Origin: Dactylorhiza incarnata
Taxonomy: Eukaryota; Streptophyta; Magnoliopsida; Asparagales; Orchidaceae
NCBI GenBank assembly: GCA_033032865.1
Contig: JAWHQI010000258.1
Location: 1,178,001-1,242,000 of the forward strand
Length of the DNA stretch: 64,000 nt
Reading direction: 5' to 3'
Shown here in pieces: positions 22,419 through 32,249 of this stretch. How positions within the stretch are numbered: position 1 is the stretch's first letter; every line of letters begins with the position of its first letter. The position numbers were made by a program, and so were the translations under genes. Below the pieces are notes generated by a model, which saw nothing but the letters and a program-made list of their open reading frames with translations, did not search any database and had not been told where the DNA came from.

Positions 22419-23349
22419 ATCTCCTCCTATGTCCGTCGTGAACCCAGACTTCGGGTAGAGGGTGGTTTGTGTAATATTCAACCAGAAGTGAGACATACAC
22501 AACCGTGTCCAGCACCTGTTTAAGATAAAATCGGACTATAACAAAAGATAGCATGCATGCATAAGTAAATAAACAACTCAGCTGCAACACAAGCGTCTCA
22601 GGTACAATCGAGACACAGGCCCTAAACACCTGGTGTCCCAAAACAAGCAGAGATCTAAAAGTCCAAACAAGCAGTGCTATAAAATAAGAGCTAAACAGTG
22701 CTCTGAACAGAAGTACAGGATCTAAACAAAATAACACTCAAACAGGCTAATCATCCAAAAGATCATCCTTCTCCGAATCCCAGACAACCAGCGCTCCTCC
22801 TATCCCAGAAACTCCTGCAATTCAACAGAGAATTTCATTTTAGAATGAATTATATCCTTTGTAATTTGCAGATATCTTGTTTTAACATAAAACTTAGTAT
22901 TGATTATTATTTAATTTGGCTGGGAGGACACGTTCACAGAGTATTATAGTTTAACCTCAGAGTCTGTTATCTGTTTCCAAATGAAACGATTATCAGACTT
23001 CTGGACATTGTAGCTATATCTGTAATCCTATATGGAGTGTCACGGTTACTGCCCTTCTAAAGTCAATTGGAACTCATCAAGTTTGGAATGGACCCAATCT
23101 TCAGAAGAAGAGACAAACCAAGTCAGATTGTGTTATCAAGTTTGGAATAACACTCTCCTCCAAGGCAAAAGCCGAATCCGATGAAGCTGTTAACATCAAG
23201 TTTGGAATGAAACAACTTACCAGATCCGAGCTCAGCAACCAAGAACATCAGCGGACCACAACATACTTGCATTGACAAGGGAATGTGGAATAATCAAAAC
23301 GTTTGGACTAAGGCTGAACTGAATCGCCTGATACTGAACTAAGACCGAA
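22419..23349 (-). other. 3' non-coding region of the nest-host copia
   Basis: About 930 bp between the gag-pol stop and the polypurine tract. It holds at least three scattered copies of 'ATCAAGTTTGGAAT' (23075-23210). No envelope-like frame was seen; a minus-strand frame at 22213-22737 crosses the LTR and lacks a domain. Confidence 0.7.
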
Positions 23350-26300
23350 CTAAATCGCCTTTAGTCCCATTTCCCCCACTGTTTTGATTAACCGATCTTT
23401 GGGCATTCCTTTCGTCAGTGGATCAGCAAGGTTATCCTTTGAGCGTACATCAATCAAAGTGATGACTCCTTGTTCTTTCAGATAATTCAACAACGCATGT
23501 CTCAGTCGTACATGTCTCCTCTTAGTATTATAGAGGGTATTCATAACGACTTGAACTGCTGCTTGATTATCACAATACAAGCTCAACGAGTTGACTTGTA
23601 ACTTAGACAGGGGAATGTCTAAAATCAAGTTTCTGATCCAGTCTGCCTCTTCACCAGCTGAAGCTAAGGCAAACAACTCAGCCTCCATAGACGACAAAGC
23701 TATACATGTCTGTCTCTTGGATTTCCAAGTGACAGCAGCTCCTCCCAAGGTGAATATGAATCCACTGGTGGACTTGCTGTTTCCGACTTCTGAACACCAC
23801 GAGGCATCAGAATGTCCCTCCATGGTAGGTGGGTAACCAGTGTAGCACGGAGCATGATTAGCAGTACCTCGAAGGTATCTCAACAGCATATCTAGGGCAA
23901 CCCAATGCTCTTTGCCATGACTACTGGTAAAACGACTCAGCGCGCTAACCGAGAAAGCAATGTCTGGCCTCGTACAAGTTGTAGCGTACATGAGACTATC
24001 AATTATTTTGGAATATTTGACTTGATCAATGCTGGCCTCTAGATTAGGACTTAACTTAACTTTGTGGTCAAACGGTGTCTCAATCGGCCTACACTTATCA
24101 TATCCCCAGGTAGAGAGAAGTTGCTCAACATAGTGAGCCTGGCTAAGAGTAAATCGACCCTTGTCAACTCTAACCTTCATACCTAACAGGGTATCAACAG
24201 GACCGAGATCCTTCATGTCAAATACTTCTGCCATAGTGGATTTAACACCCCTAACTGCAGCAAGATTAGACCCTAAAATCAACAAATCATCCACATATAA
24301 GCAAATGATGACTGTTTGATTTGACAAGGAGCGGTAATAAAGGCATTTGTCAGAGAGGCTGGACTGGAATCCAATGCTCTTTACCACCTGATCAAACTTC
24401 ATGTGCCACATCTTAGGTGCTTGTTTAAGACCATAGATTGACTTATCGAGTTTGAACACTTTGTCTTTTTTATTTTTGTGAACATAACCTTCAGGTTGAG
24501 TCATGTAAATCTCATCATTAAACTCTCCATTTAAGAATGCAGTTTTAACGTCCATCTGATGAACTATAAGGTTCTCAATAGAGGCTAATGCAAGAAGAAT
24601 CCTGATAGTCGATAGATGACACACAGGTGAGTAGACGTCAAAATAGTCAATTCCCCCTTGTTGCTTATAACCTTTAGCTACAAGACGCGCTTTATATCTG
24701 GCTATAGATCCATCACTATGTAATTTCTTCTTTAAAACCCACTTGCATCCTAGGACTTTAGCACCTTTCGGTAAGTCAACTAGATGCCAGGTATTGTTAT
24801 GTAACAGCGAGTCCATCTCATCATCAATGGCTTCTGCCCACATCAACGAATCTCTAGACCTCATTGCTTCTTGGTAGGAGAATAGATCATCCTCTAAGTG
24901 ATATGTGATGAAATTCTCACCAAAATCCTTAGGAACTCTCTCTCTGGTAGATGCTCTAAGTGGAATAGGTTCCACCTCTACAGGTTGGGGAGCGGTGCCA
25001 GAAGGGCCAGCTTCAGGTTCAACGACAGATTCTGTAATCATATCATTGGACCCGGAGACAGATAATCCATGATCTTTGACGAACTTGTCTTCAAAAAATA
25101 TGGCATCTCTAGACTCTATCACGGTATTCGTGGATAGATCGAGAAATTTGTCTGCTGCACTATCTTCTGCACTACCTAGATAGACGCATGTCGTCGTCTT
25201 AGGTCCCACCTTAGGCCTCTTAAGGTCTTGTATACGCACATAGGCAATACAGCCCCAAGTCTTTAGAGTATCGTACCTGCACGGATGACCGTGCCACAGC
25301 TCATACGGTGTAGAAGTGAGCTGAGAGTGAGGTACTCTATTTAGAATGTGATTTGCAGTGCGGACTGCTTCTCCCCAAAAGGAATTAGGCATGCCAGCTG
25401 TTAGGAGCATGGAATTCAACATTTCTGTTAAAGTCCTATTCTTACGCTCGGCGACACCGTTAGACTGGGGTGAGTAAGGAGCTGTGGTTTCAAGAATTAT
25501 TCCCTCAGAGGCACAGAATTCCTTGAATCCAGTGGCAGTATATTCTCCTCCCCGATCACTTCTAAATCTCTTAATTTTCAGGCTTAACTGATTTTCAACA
25601 CGAGACTTAAAGGTCTTGAACGCCTCAAACGCTTCGTCTTTCGATTTCAACAGAGACACATGACAATATCTAGAAAAGTCGTCTATGAAAGTGATTAGAT
25701 ACTTCCTTCCCCCTCTGGTGGCATGACTGCGGAAATCACAGAGGTCTGAATGTATCAATTCAAGAAGTTTTGTGCTCCTAGAAACTGACCTGAAAGGCTT
25801 GCTAGTAATTTTGGTTTGAGCACACACCTCGCACTTGTCAAAATGAATCGACAGATCTAAGGGGATGTTTTGACTCTTGGCTAGATCTAGCATCTTCCTA
25901 TAGTTCACATGTCCAAGTCTGTCATGTAACAACTTTGGATCTATAAGGTTCGAACTTACTTGGTTGATGCTATCATTATTTAAGCTAAGTCTATACATTC
26001 CGTTGATCAGATACGCACACCCAAAATAATGTGAATTTACCATAAGGGTCATTCTACCGTTTTGAGTTGTGAAGGTCATCCCAGCTTTGTCTAGCAGACT
26101 TATTGAAATCAGATTTTTAGTTAATGTTGGAACTACTTTAACATTATTTAAAAATAAACTTTTACCTGACGAGAGAACCAGCTCGGTTGTCCCTGCATGG
26201 GTCACCTGAGTCTCTCCTCCATTGCAGTTCTCCACTCTCTCCTTGACCGCCTTAACCTCAGTCAGTAATCCTCTATCATTCGTTACATGACAGGTAGCAC

Positions 26301-27207
26301 CGCTATCCAGCCACCACTCAGCAGACGAACTGCGGTGACTGCTCCCGATCATAGCCACGAAGGACTTGGGATCTGAAGCATCTGCCAGCATGTTCGCCAC
26401 ATTTTGTGTGGCTTCCTCCTTGTTTTTCTTAGGGGCCTTGCAATCAGCCGCCCAATGTCCCCACTTACCACAGTTGTGGCACTTGCTCCTCTTCTTTTTG
26501 AAAGAGGGCTTTTTAGGCTCTAACTGGGTAGATGCATCACTTCTGGGCGCTGGTGGCTTCCTACGAGGCTTGCTGGGCCGAGACATAAAGTTGACAGTCT
26601 GGGAGGACTGCCCACCTTGTTCCTGTCTCTTCCCTGCAATGTTTTGATCCTCGATATGGATGAACCTTTTAAGTTCATCGAGAGCGATCTTTTCATTCAG
26701 CCTGTGCATTTCAGTCTTGAAGGTCGACCACTCAGGAGGTAGCTTGCTTAAAATAGAAGACACAAATAGATTATCAGAGATACCGGACTTATCGTCCTCC
26801 AACTTCTGACGCAGGGCTTCCAGTTCAATTATTTGGGAGGTGATTGTCGAGTTTAGATTAAATTTCATATTAAAGAATCTCTCTCCGAGGAGAGTCCTCG
26901 ACAATCCCTCTTCCTTCTGGAAGTTCGCATTTAAGCGGTCCCAAATCTCCTTTGCGGTTTTATAACCACTGTAGGTCAAGGCGAGTCTAGGGTTGAGTGA
27001 ATTAAGGAGGTAGTCTCTACAGAAATCTTTGTCTTTTCTCCATTGATAATCGTCCACATCCTCTTCGGTTGTGTCGAAATCACTCAAAACAGTGTAGAAA
27101 ATCTCTCGTTCCTTCATTCCAAGCTGGATGTGCAGTCTCCAAGCAAGGAAGTCGGAGAGATCGAACGACTGGAGTTTGACGATGTCGTAGGATGTGACCT
27201 TCAGCAT
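23350..27207 (-). CDS. Ty1/copia gag-pol polyprotein, open over 1285 codons
   Basis: ATG at 27205-27207. UBN2-type gag (about residues 15-200), CCHC knuckle 'CHNCGKWGHWAADC' (~243), protease 'WWLDSGATCHVTND' (~300) and GAG-pre-integrase 'HDRLGHVNYRKMLDLA'. Integrase follows with 'IHSDLCDF', 'RSDRGGEY' and 'QSNGVAERKNRTL' (D, D, E). RT has 'CKWVLKKKLHSDGSIARYKARLVAKG', 'MDVKTAFLNGE' and 'LYVDDLLILG' (~970). RNase H has 'HSDASWCS', 'STSGFIFTLGGAAVTWKSKRQ', 'SSMEAELFAL', 'LYCDNQAA' and a C-terminal 'DPLTKGMP'. All catalytic residues are present and no stop or frameshift is seen, so it may be functional. Its length fits a single-ORF copia polyprotein. Confidence 0.96.
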   Translation of the reverse strand: MLKVTSYDIVKLQSFDLSDFLAWRLHIQLGMKEREIFYTVLSDFDTTEEDVDDYQWRKDKDFCRDYLLNSLNPRLALTYSGYKTAKEIWDRLNANFQKEEGLSRTLLGERFFNMKFNLNSTITSQIIELEALRQKLEDDKSGISDNLFVSSILSKLPPEWSTFKTEMHRLNEKIALDELKRFIHIEDQNIAGKRQEQGGQSSQTVNFMSRPSKPRRKPPAPRSDASTQLEPKKPSFKKKRSKCHNCGKWGHWAADCKAPKKNKEEATQNVANMLADASDPKSFVAMIGSSHRSSSAEWWLDSGATCHVTNDRGLLTEVKAVKERVENCNGGETQVTHAGTTELVLSSGKSLFLNNVKVVPTLTKNLISISLLDKAGMTFTTQNGRMTLMVNSHYFGCAYLINGMYRLSLNNDSINQVSSNLIDPKLLHDRLGHVNYRKMLDLAKSQNIPLDLSIHFDKCEVCAQTKITSKPFRSVSRSTKLLELIHSDLCDFRSHATRGGRKYLITFIDDFSRYCHVSLLKSKDEAFEAFKTFKSRVENQLSLKIKRFRSDRGGEYTATGFKEFCASEGIILETTAPYSPQSNGVAERKNRTLTEMLNSMLLTAGMPNSFWGEAVRTANHILNRVPHSQLTSTPYELWHGHPCRYDTLKTWGCIAYVRIQDLKRPKVGPKTTTCVYLGSAEDSAADKFLDLSTNTVIESRDAIFFEDKFVKDHGLSVSGSNDMITESVVEPEAGPSGTAPQPVEVEPIPLRASTRERVPKDFGENFITYHLEDDLFSYQEAMRSRDSLMWAEAIDDEMDSLLHNNTWHLVDLPKGAKVLGCKWVLKKKLHSDGSIARYKARLVAKGYKQQGGIDYFDVYSPVCHLSTIRILLALASIENLIVHQMDVKTAFLNGEFNDEIYMTQPEGYVHKNKKDKVFKLDKSIYGLKQAPKMWHMKFDQVVKSIGFQSSLSDKCLYYRSLSNQTVIICLYVDDLLILGSNLAAVRGVKSTMAEVFDMKDLGPVDTLLGMKVRVDKGRFTLSQAHYVEQLLSTWGYDKCRPIETPFDHKVKLSPNLEASIDQVKYSKIIDSLMYATTCTRPDIAFSVSALSRFTSSHGKEHWVALDMLLRYLRGTANHAPCYTGYPPTMEGHSDASWCSEVGNSKSTSGFIFTLGGAAVTWKSKRQTCIALSSMEAELFALASAGEEADWIRNLILDIPLSKLQVNSLSLYCDNQAAVQVVMNTLYNTKRRHVRLRHALLNYLKEQGVITLIDVRSKDNLADPLTKGMPKDRLIKTVGEMGLKAI

Positions 27208-28250
27208 CTCTCTAAAGCTAGAAACAGTAAAACTGAAACAATATCACCTGAGCGGCGCGGCGACGAGACGCGGTCTTCGGATCCAATCCAGAAAAATTAT
27301 TTTCTGCTCCTCGAGACCATAAGAAGCTAGAAGAACCCAATCTGGATCAGCTCCCCTCCTTGGTGAGCCCAGATCTGGAACAAGAAACTCTTGACAACGA
27401 TGAATTCCTCCTTTGGATTGTGGTTGACTGCTTCAACACTTGAGACTACAAGAATGATTCCAGCAGCCTGTAGATTATTCTCCCAATGAACCGAAAACCC
27501 TATCAGGTTCAGGAAAGGAGAGAGTTGCAAGTCTCTTGTGCCGGCAATCTCCAGAAAAATGTGGATCCCTGTTGCCGGCGATCAGCATCCAAGGTTAAAG
27601 ATGACCACCAGCCGAGATCGATGATCTCCCCCTCTTGCTCTCCAGAACTGAGAAAGAAGATTCTCGCACAGAGGATCCTCCTTCAAAAAACTGAACCTCC
27701 ACGATTCTCCTTCTCCACTGGATCGCGGAAAATGAGTGGCGAGGAAGATTCAAAAGTTGCGAATCTGAATCTGGATTTGGTGTCAACGCCAACAGGAGAA
27801 CCTTCTTCCCGAACAAGAGCGGGCTCCGGATCTACTGTTTCTCCTTCTCGATCAAGCAGAAAATAATCGAGAACGAGAGCGGACGGGAGCTTCAGCAAAT
27901 CTCGATGATGCACTTGCAATCTTCCTGTCGCTTTGCGAATCTGAAGAGCAGCGACAGGGCTCCTCCTTTTTGCAGATCTACACGCCTGACACCAGCGCCG
28001 AACAGCAAAAAACGATTGAGGGCGACGGCGGCGGTCGACTTGTTCCTCACGGCAAGATCTGGATCGGCTCCTTCGGGCGACGTTGAGGTCGAGAGGACCA
28101 CCAGCGAACGATTTCGCGTCCACCTCTAGATCGGGGCAGAGAGAAACTAGGCGGCGACGTGAGGACGGAAAAACGCGATCTACAGCGGGAACGAGAGCGG
28201 CGAATCGCAGAGAGCGCACAGAGCAAACCCTAGCAGCGTTACTTTGAGAA
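27208..28250 (-). other. Long leader of the nest-host copia
   Basis: About 1 kb between LTR and start codon, unusually long for copia. The sequence next to the LTR on the minus strand, TTCTCAAAGTAACGCTGC, lacks the TGG that begins an ordinary primer-binding site. The leader of the relative at 1-690 has TTCTCGAAGTA in the same place. GC-rich frames at 27590-28220 on both strands show no domain. Confidence 0.65.
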
Positions 28251-28412
28251 TGATAGGGGGTTTGCTCAAAGTATTCTACAATACCACATCTATGTATGGA
28301 ATGGGTATATATAGTACTTCCAGCGTAGGTCCAAGCCCTAGTGTGACACGAACCCGTAACCTACCCGAGACGACCTCTACACGTACGAACATAATATAAA
28401 AATACATTAACA
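28251..28412 (-). repeat. 5' LTR of the nest-host copia
   Basis: 162 bp, TGATAGGGGG to CATTAACA. Contains 'GTATATATAG' (TATA box on minus). Very short for a copia LTR with a complete polyprotein. Confidence 0.92.
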
Positions 28413-28612
28413 AAAAGCACGCTACGAACTTAGCGGTGCTAAGCGCGCGTTGAGCACCGAGCGGGAACGCCGCAAAAGCATGATCGGAGTCGTGCGTGGT
28501 CGACTCAAAGGGGTGACGGGCGTGCCGTGCGCCGAGGGAGGCCGACCGGCAGGCCGCGCGCGCGCGCGAGCGCGCAGGGCACGCGCTAGCGCGCAGCTCA
28601 CGCTAGTGTTGA
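28413..28612 (-). repeat. Old Tat-type LTR, right part
   Basis: Resumes after the AAAAG duplication. It is rich in 'GCGCGC' and 'CTAGCGCGC' like the region at 41060-41090 of the 1.9-kb LTR. It ends abruptly at 28612 against MITE sequence. Confidence 0.45.
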
Positions 28613-28722
28613 ACACTTTTCCTAAAAATGCATGTACAAGACATATTTTCAAAAAAACGTGTAATAATTCATAGAAATTGGTGTGCGAATAGCCAAAACT
28701 GGTGTACTAATAACAATTGCCT
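28613..28722. mobile_element. Half of a double-hairpin MITE
   Basis: Begins inside the shared hairpin module ('GTTGAACACTTTTCCTAAAA', 'GCATGTACAAGAC') and runs out through 'GTGTAATAATTCATAGAAATTG' as in the right half of the MITE at 5797-6190. The other half is missing, so the copy is truncated. Confidence 0.55.
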
Positions 28723-31192
28723 ATTTATTATCATATTAATCTTATAACGTGTACGATAAGATTTTAATATATTTTACCCTTATGATGAGACCCTACCCTG
28801 AGCCCTCCATGTGCGGGGATGCTTTGTGCACAAAGTTGCCCTTTTATTAATCTTATAACATAAATAATATTTACAGAAAATGATCTAGAAAAATTTGAAA
28901 GAAAATAGTCGAGATGATGAATTTCCAATGTGCTGCGGAGAATATCAGATTGTCGTTCGAGTGACAAAAAACTATTTTCATCAAATATTACATGCATAGT
29001 TACATGGATTTTATCATTTTATGCACATTCAATTGTATTGTTTTGTTTTGTTTTATGACAGTGTTGTGTTTAAAAAAAATAAGAATATATCGTTAGATCA
29101 TGATGATTGGAACCGAAGGCTTGTATTCATTTGGTGGTCCTATTTCAAGCCCATGATCACCCCCTAAATTTTTCTTCTCAATATAGTGTGGGTATGCGGA
29201 TAATGTTAGTTAGCAAAGCAAGAAGCAAATAGAACTACTTTTGCTTATTCTACGGAGATGATATGATTTATATGATTCTAATAAACCTTCATTGAAAGCT
29301 AGTTTTTTTAGTCTAATACATTTTTGTATACTATAGTATAGCTATTTCAACTGTTCATCTCGTCTTCGGCCTTATTTGGCGGGGCGGACTTACCCCGTTC
29401 GTGCAACATGAGGTTGTGAGTCCACGACCCCCGCCAAATCGGCGGTGGTCAGGATCGTGTGGTTCCCATTTCGGACCCGCAACAAATTCGGGGTACCAAA
29501 TCCCACCTGCGTGGCTGCGTACCCGGGTAGATGGGTGACCAATAATGGGTGACCAATACAATAATGATCTCACTCTTTTTTAAATTTATGAAACTTTAAC
29601 CTTGTCAAGAAAAACCATTTAATGGTCAAAATTCATAAATAATTCTCAATTGTTAAATTAAATAATAATGCCTTCGCTGTAATAACTTCGGGTTAAAGAT
29701 TTTACTGTTGAACATATAAATATAAAAATAAAGACGTTGTTATTGGCAAATCATGTTATGCTATTAGCAAACTATGATTATTAGCAAATCATCTATTTTA
29801 AAAATGACTATTAGCAAACGTTTTTGCTATTAGCAAACCATCAAAATGAAGTAGATGCACCGGAACACAACTCTTGAGTTAGACAAAGTGGTTGATATGG
29901 ACGATGAATTAATAACAATATACCTTAATCCGGTATGCTTTACACATTCCGCCTCATTCTCCATAATACAATAAATGAACTAAATACACCGGAACACAAT
30001 TGACGTTTTCGACCTCACTGGTTCACAGTGGCCGACGGCATCACTGGCGTTTTTTATCGAGGAATAGGTTTCGCAATAGCCGGCTGCGTTATCGCGAAGA
30101 GTGGCGAGGAGAAAACGAAGGAACAGGAGCTTTCAGTTTAGGCTGAAAGAGGGAGAAGAAGGTTTGCTAATAGCGCATTTTTTAGATTGAGAAAAAAACT
30201 TCATATTGGTAAACCCGATTTATTTTGGTTTGTCAGTACCGAAATTCGATTTGCTATTAAAAATATCCTTTAATATATTATTTTAAGTTAATGCTTGGAA
30301 TAATGTCCATAAAACCCTTTCAAAGGGTGTTTTTACAAATATGGTAATTGCACTTTTTTATCATACTTGATCGATCGTTAAAAGTCCGTGACGTTGATAA
30401 TATTATTTTTTGGTAATTATTATTATTATTTTTATATGCAGGGCTATATAATTTGTGCACTAAAAACAGGGCTTGTTTTAATATTTAATCCGTCTGTTTT
30501 AAAACCGGATATCGACGGACTCGGTCGCAAACCTCCTAATTAGTATTTTAATTGACCATTTTTTTGGAGCATTTTTACATAAATAATCATTCGAGCCGCT
30601 ACTCGGTAAAAGAAAATTTAAAATATATATATACACACACACGAGTGACAGTGTATGGGCGGCCCCCGTGCCCCGCGCGATAGTATCCGGCTCTCGGATA
30701 CGGGCTTCGCCCGCCCCTGGCGCGTTGCTGTCCGGCGGTCTTCGGCCGGATCTAGGCTTTTATAACATGAGTCTTTTTTTTTATGATTTTGAGCTCGATT
30801 TTTATCTTATTTGAAAATGTGATGAAAATGAAAGTTGTAGATCTCATCGAGAAAATTAACTTTCATGTTGATCACTCTTCGATTTGAAGCTGTTTAGGGC
30901 CCCGATTTAAGCCTTGAAAAAGATCACACCGAATCGGGAGCCTAAACGGCTTCAAATTAAAAACTGGTCAACATGAAAGTTATTCGTCTCGATGAAATCT
31001 ACAACTTTCATGTTGATCACTTTTTCAAATAAAATAAAAATTAAGGAGAAATCGTAAAAAACGTCACCAATCTGATTGGTGGCGTCCCATTACACCATTA
31101 AGGGGATTTTCTTCGGCCGCCGCGACGGCATCCTGCGGCCTACGGCCGCCTCCGCACAGGCTATGCCAAGCAGTAGCAGCGGCCCATAAAGC
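28723..31192. other. AT-rich spacer with small inverted repeats
   Basis: No gene seen. 29750-29830 repeats 'TATTAGCAAA' and a mirrored 'TTTGCTAATAGC' lies at 30165, possibly the ends of a decayed MITE. 30815-31040 holds two hairpins built on 'ATGAAAGTTGTAGATCTC' and 'AACTTTCATGTTGATCAC' either side of a short inverted repeat 'TTGAAGC.GTTTAGG'. A palindromic 'GTCCGGCGG' / 'CCGGAT' patch is at 30730. Confidence 0.4.
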
Positions 31193-31258
31193 CCGCCCGG
31201 AGCCCGCCCGGAGCCCGCCCGGAGCCCGCCCGGAGCCCGCCCGGAGCCCGCCCGGCCC
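31193..31258. repeat. 11-bp tandem repeat
   Basis: About six head-to-tail copies of 'CCCGCCCGGAG'. It makes neighbouring frames look like an Arg/Gly/Ala-rich protein, but the periodicity is a simple repeat. Confidence 0.85.
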
Positions 31259-31369
31259 AGCCACCTTGCCGATGGCATAATGGTGAATTTCGGAAGTGGG
31301 CAGGGGTACTTTGGGACATGCATATGTTGCACCAAAAGCCCTTTCTTCTTTATATTATAGTATAGATAT

Positions 31370-31968
31370 TGTTGACGCCAGGAAAATCCTGACCTCAAGA
31401 TTCGGACCGATGCAACCCGAGGTTACTGATCCTGCGGTCCAGCTCCACGGCTCGGATAGCTAAAATAGGAGAGAGAAAATGACTAAGCACACCCCAGGTG
31501 CTCCAGCAGGGAGGTCCCACCACGTACCCGGAAGTTTGGGAGAAACTTCCCCTCCGCAACCAAAAGCTGGGCGAGGTACTAGACGAGCATGGATTTGGCG
31601 AGTATCCAACTTGGGGGGACCTCGACCACTTCCAAAAGTGCCATTTCTAGTACCCCTGAGGGTCTATTTATAGAGAAATCCTAGGGGGGCGGTACAGGCG
31701 AGTATACTGCCTCTGCTCGCGAGTTACAAGGGCTACTCGCCCATACTCGCGAGATACTCGCCCAAGCTCGCTAGATACTCGCCCAAGCTCGCGAGATACT
31801 CGCCCAAGCTCGCCTCTGCTCGCCCCTTGCTCGCCCAGCTCGCCCCTTGCTCCTGCTGGCTGAGTTGTCTTGTGTCTTGGACTGCCGGCTTCTGTGCTGA
31901 CCTTTTGACCTTGACTTCAGCCTACGTGGCTTTGAATGGGCCTACCCTCAGAGAATGAGGGTTGTACA
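31370..31968 (-). repeat. 3' LTR of the non-autonomous element
   Basis: 599 bp. Collinear with 36858-37533; the length difference lies mainly in the array of 'CTCGCCC' units, which is shorter here (31690-31860). Contains 'GGGTCTATTTATAG'. Confidence 0.92.
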
Positions 31969-32249
31969 CAATCTCCGCTCTTTGCGAGTAACGTAGTTGC
32001 TCGGAAAGAATCATCCAACCCTTATTCGACGAGCTGTCTTTCTGGCGAGTATTTGGTCTATAGTCAGCATCTCGCTTCTGTCACCCTGGCTCTATACATA
32101 GAGGGGGAGGAGTCTATGATGGCAAGAATTTTTTGATCTCGCTTCAAGATGTCGCGTAGTATTGCCGAGGAAGCTGCTGCTGACATAGTCGACCTCCTGG
32201 GCTTGCTGCCGCCTTTTCGGACGCCTGCTCGCACAGTCGCCGAGCTAGA

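Larger units (their letters stand above)
11615..28412 (-). mobile_element. Ty1/copia element with 162-bp LTRs, host of a three-level nest
   Basis: Bounded by a perfect 5-bp duplication AAAAG (11610-11614 and 28413-28417). The 5' LTR is 28251-28412. The 3' LTR is 11615-11667 plus 22310-22418, split by a Tat element. The two LTR halves sum to 162 bp, exactly the length of the intact LTR, and I count three substitutions between them. In order on the minus strand: LTR, ~1.04-kb leader, gag-pol (27207 to 23350), ~0.93-kb 3' region, polypurine tract, LTR. Without the insertion the element would be about 6.2 kb. Its gag-pol is open, so it may have been active recently. Confidence 0.93.

Noticed and set aside
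22213..22737. Envelope-like hydrophobic frame in the copia 3' region
   Set aside because: It crosses the LTR boundary and the Tat/copia junction and has no ordered signal or membrane pattern.
27486..28219. Frames in the copia leader
   Set aside because: They lie in the long untranslated leader, on both strands, without domains.
29340..29575. GC-rich patch as a gene exon
   Set aside because: No domain, no splice sites in register and no flanking coding sequence.
30600..30780. Possible tRNA or structured RNA near the GGCGCGTTGCTG / TCCGGCGG palindromes
   Set aside because: No cloverleaf and no B-box (GGTTCGANNCC) found; short palindromes only.
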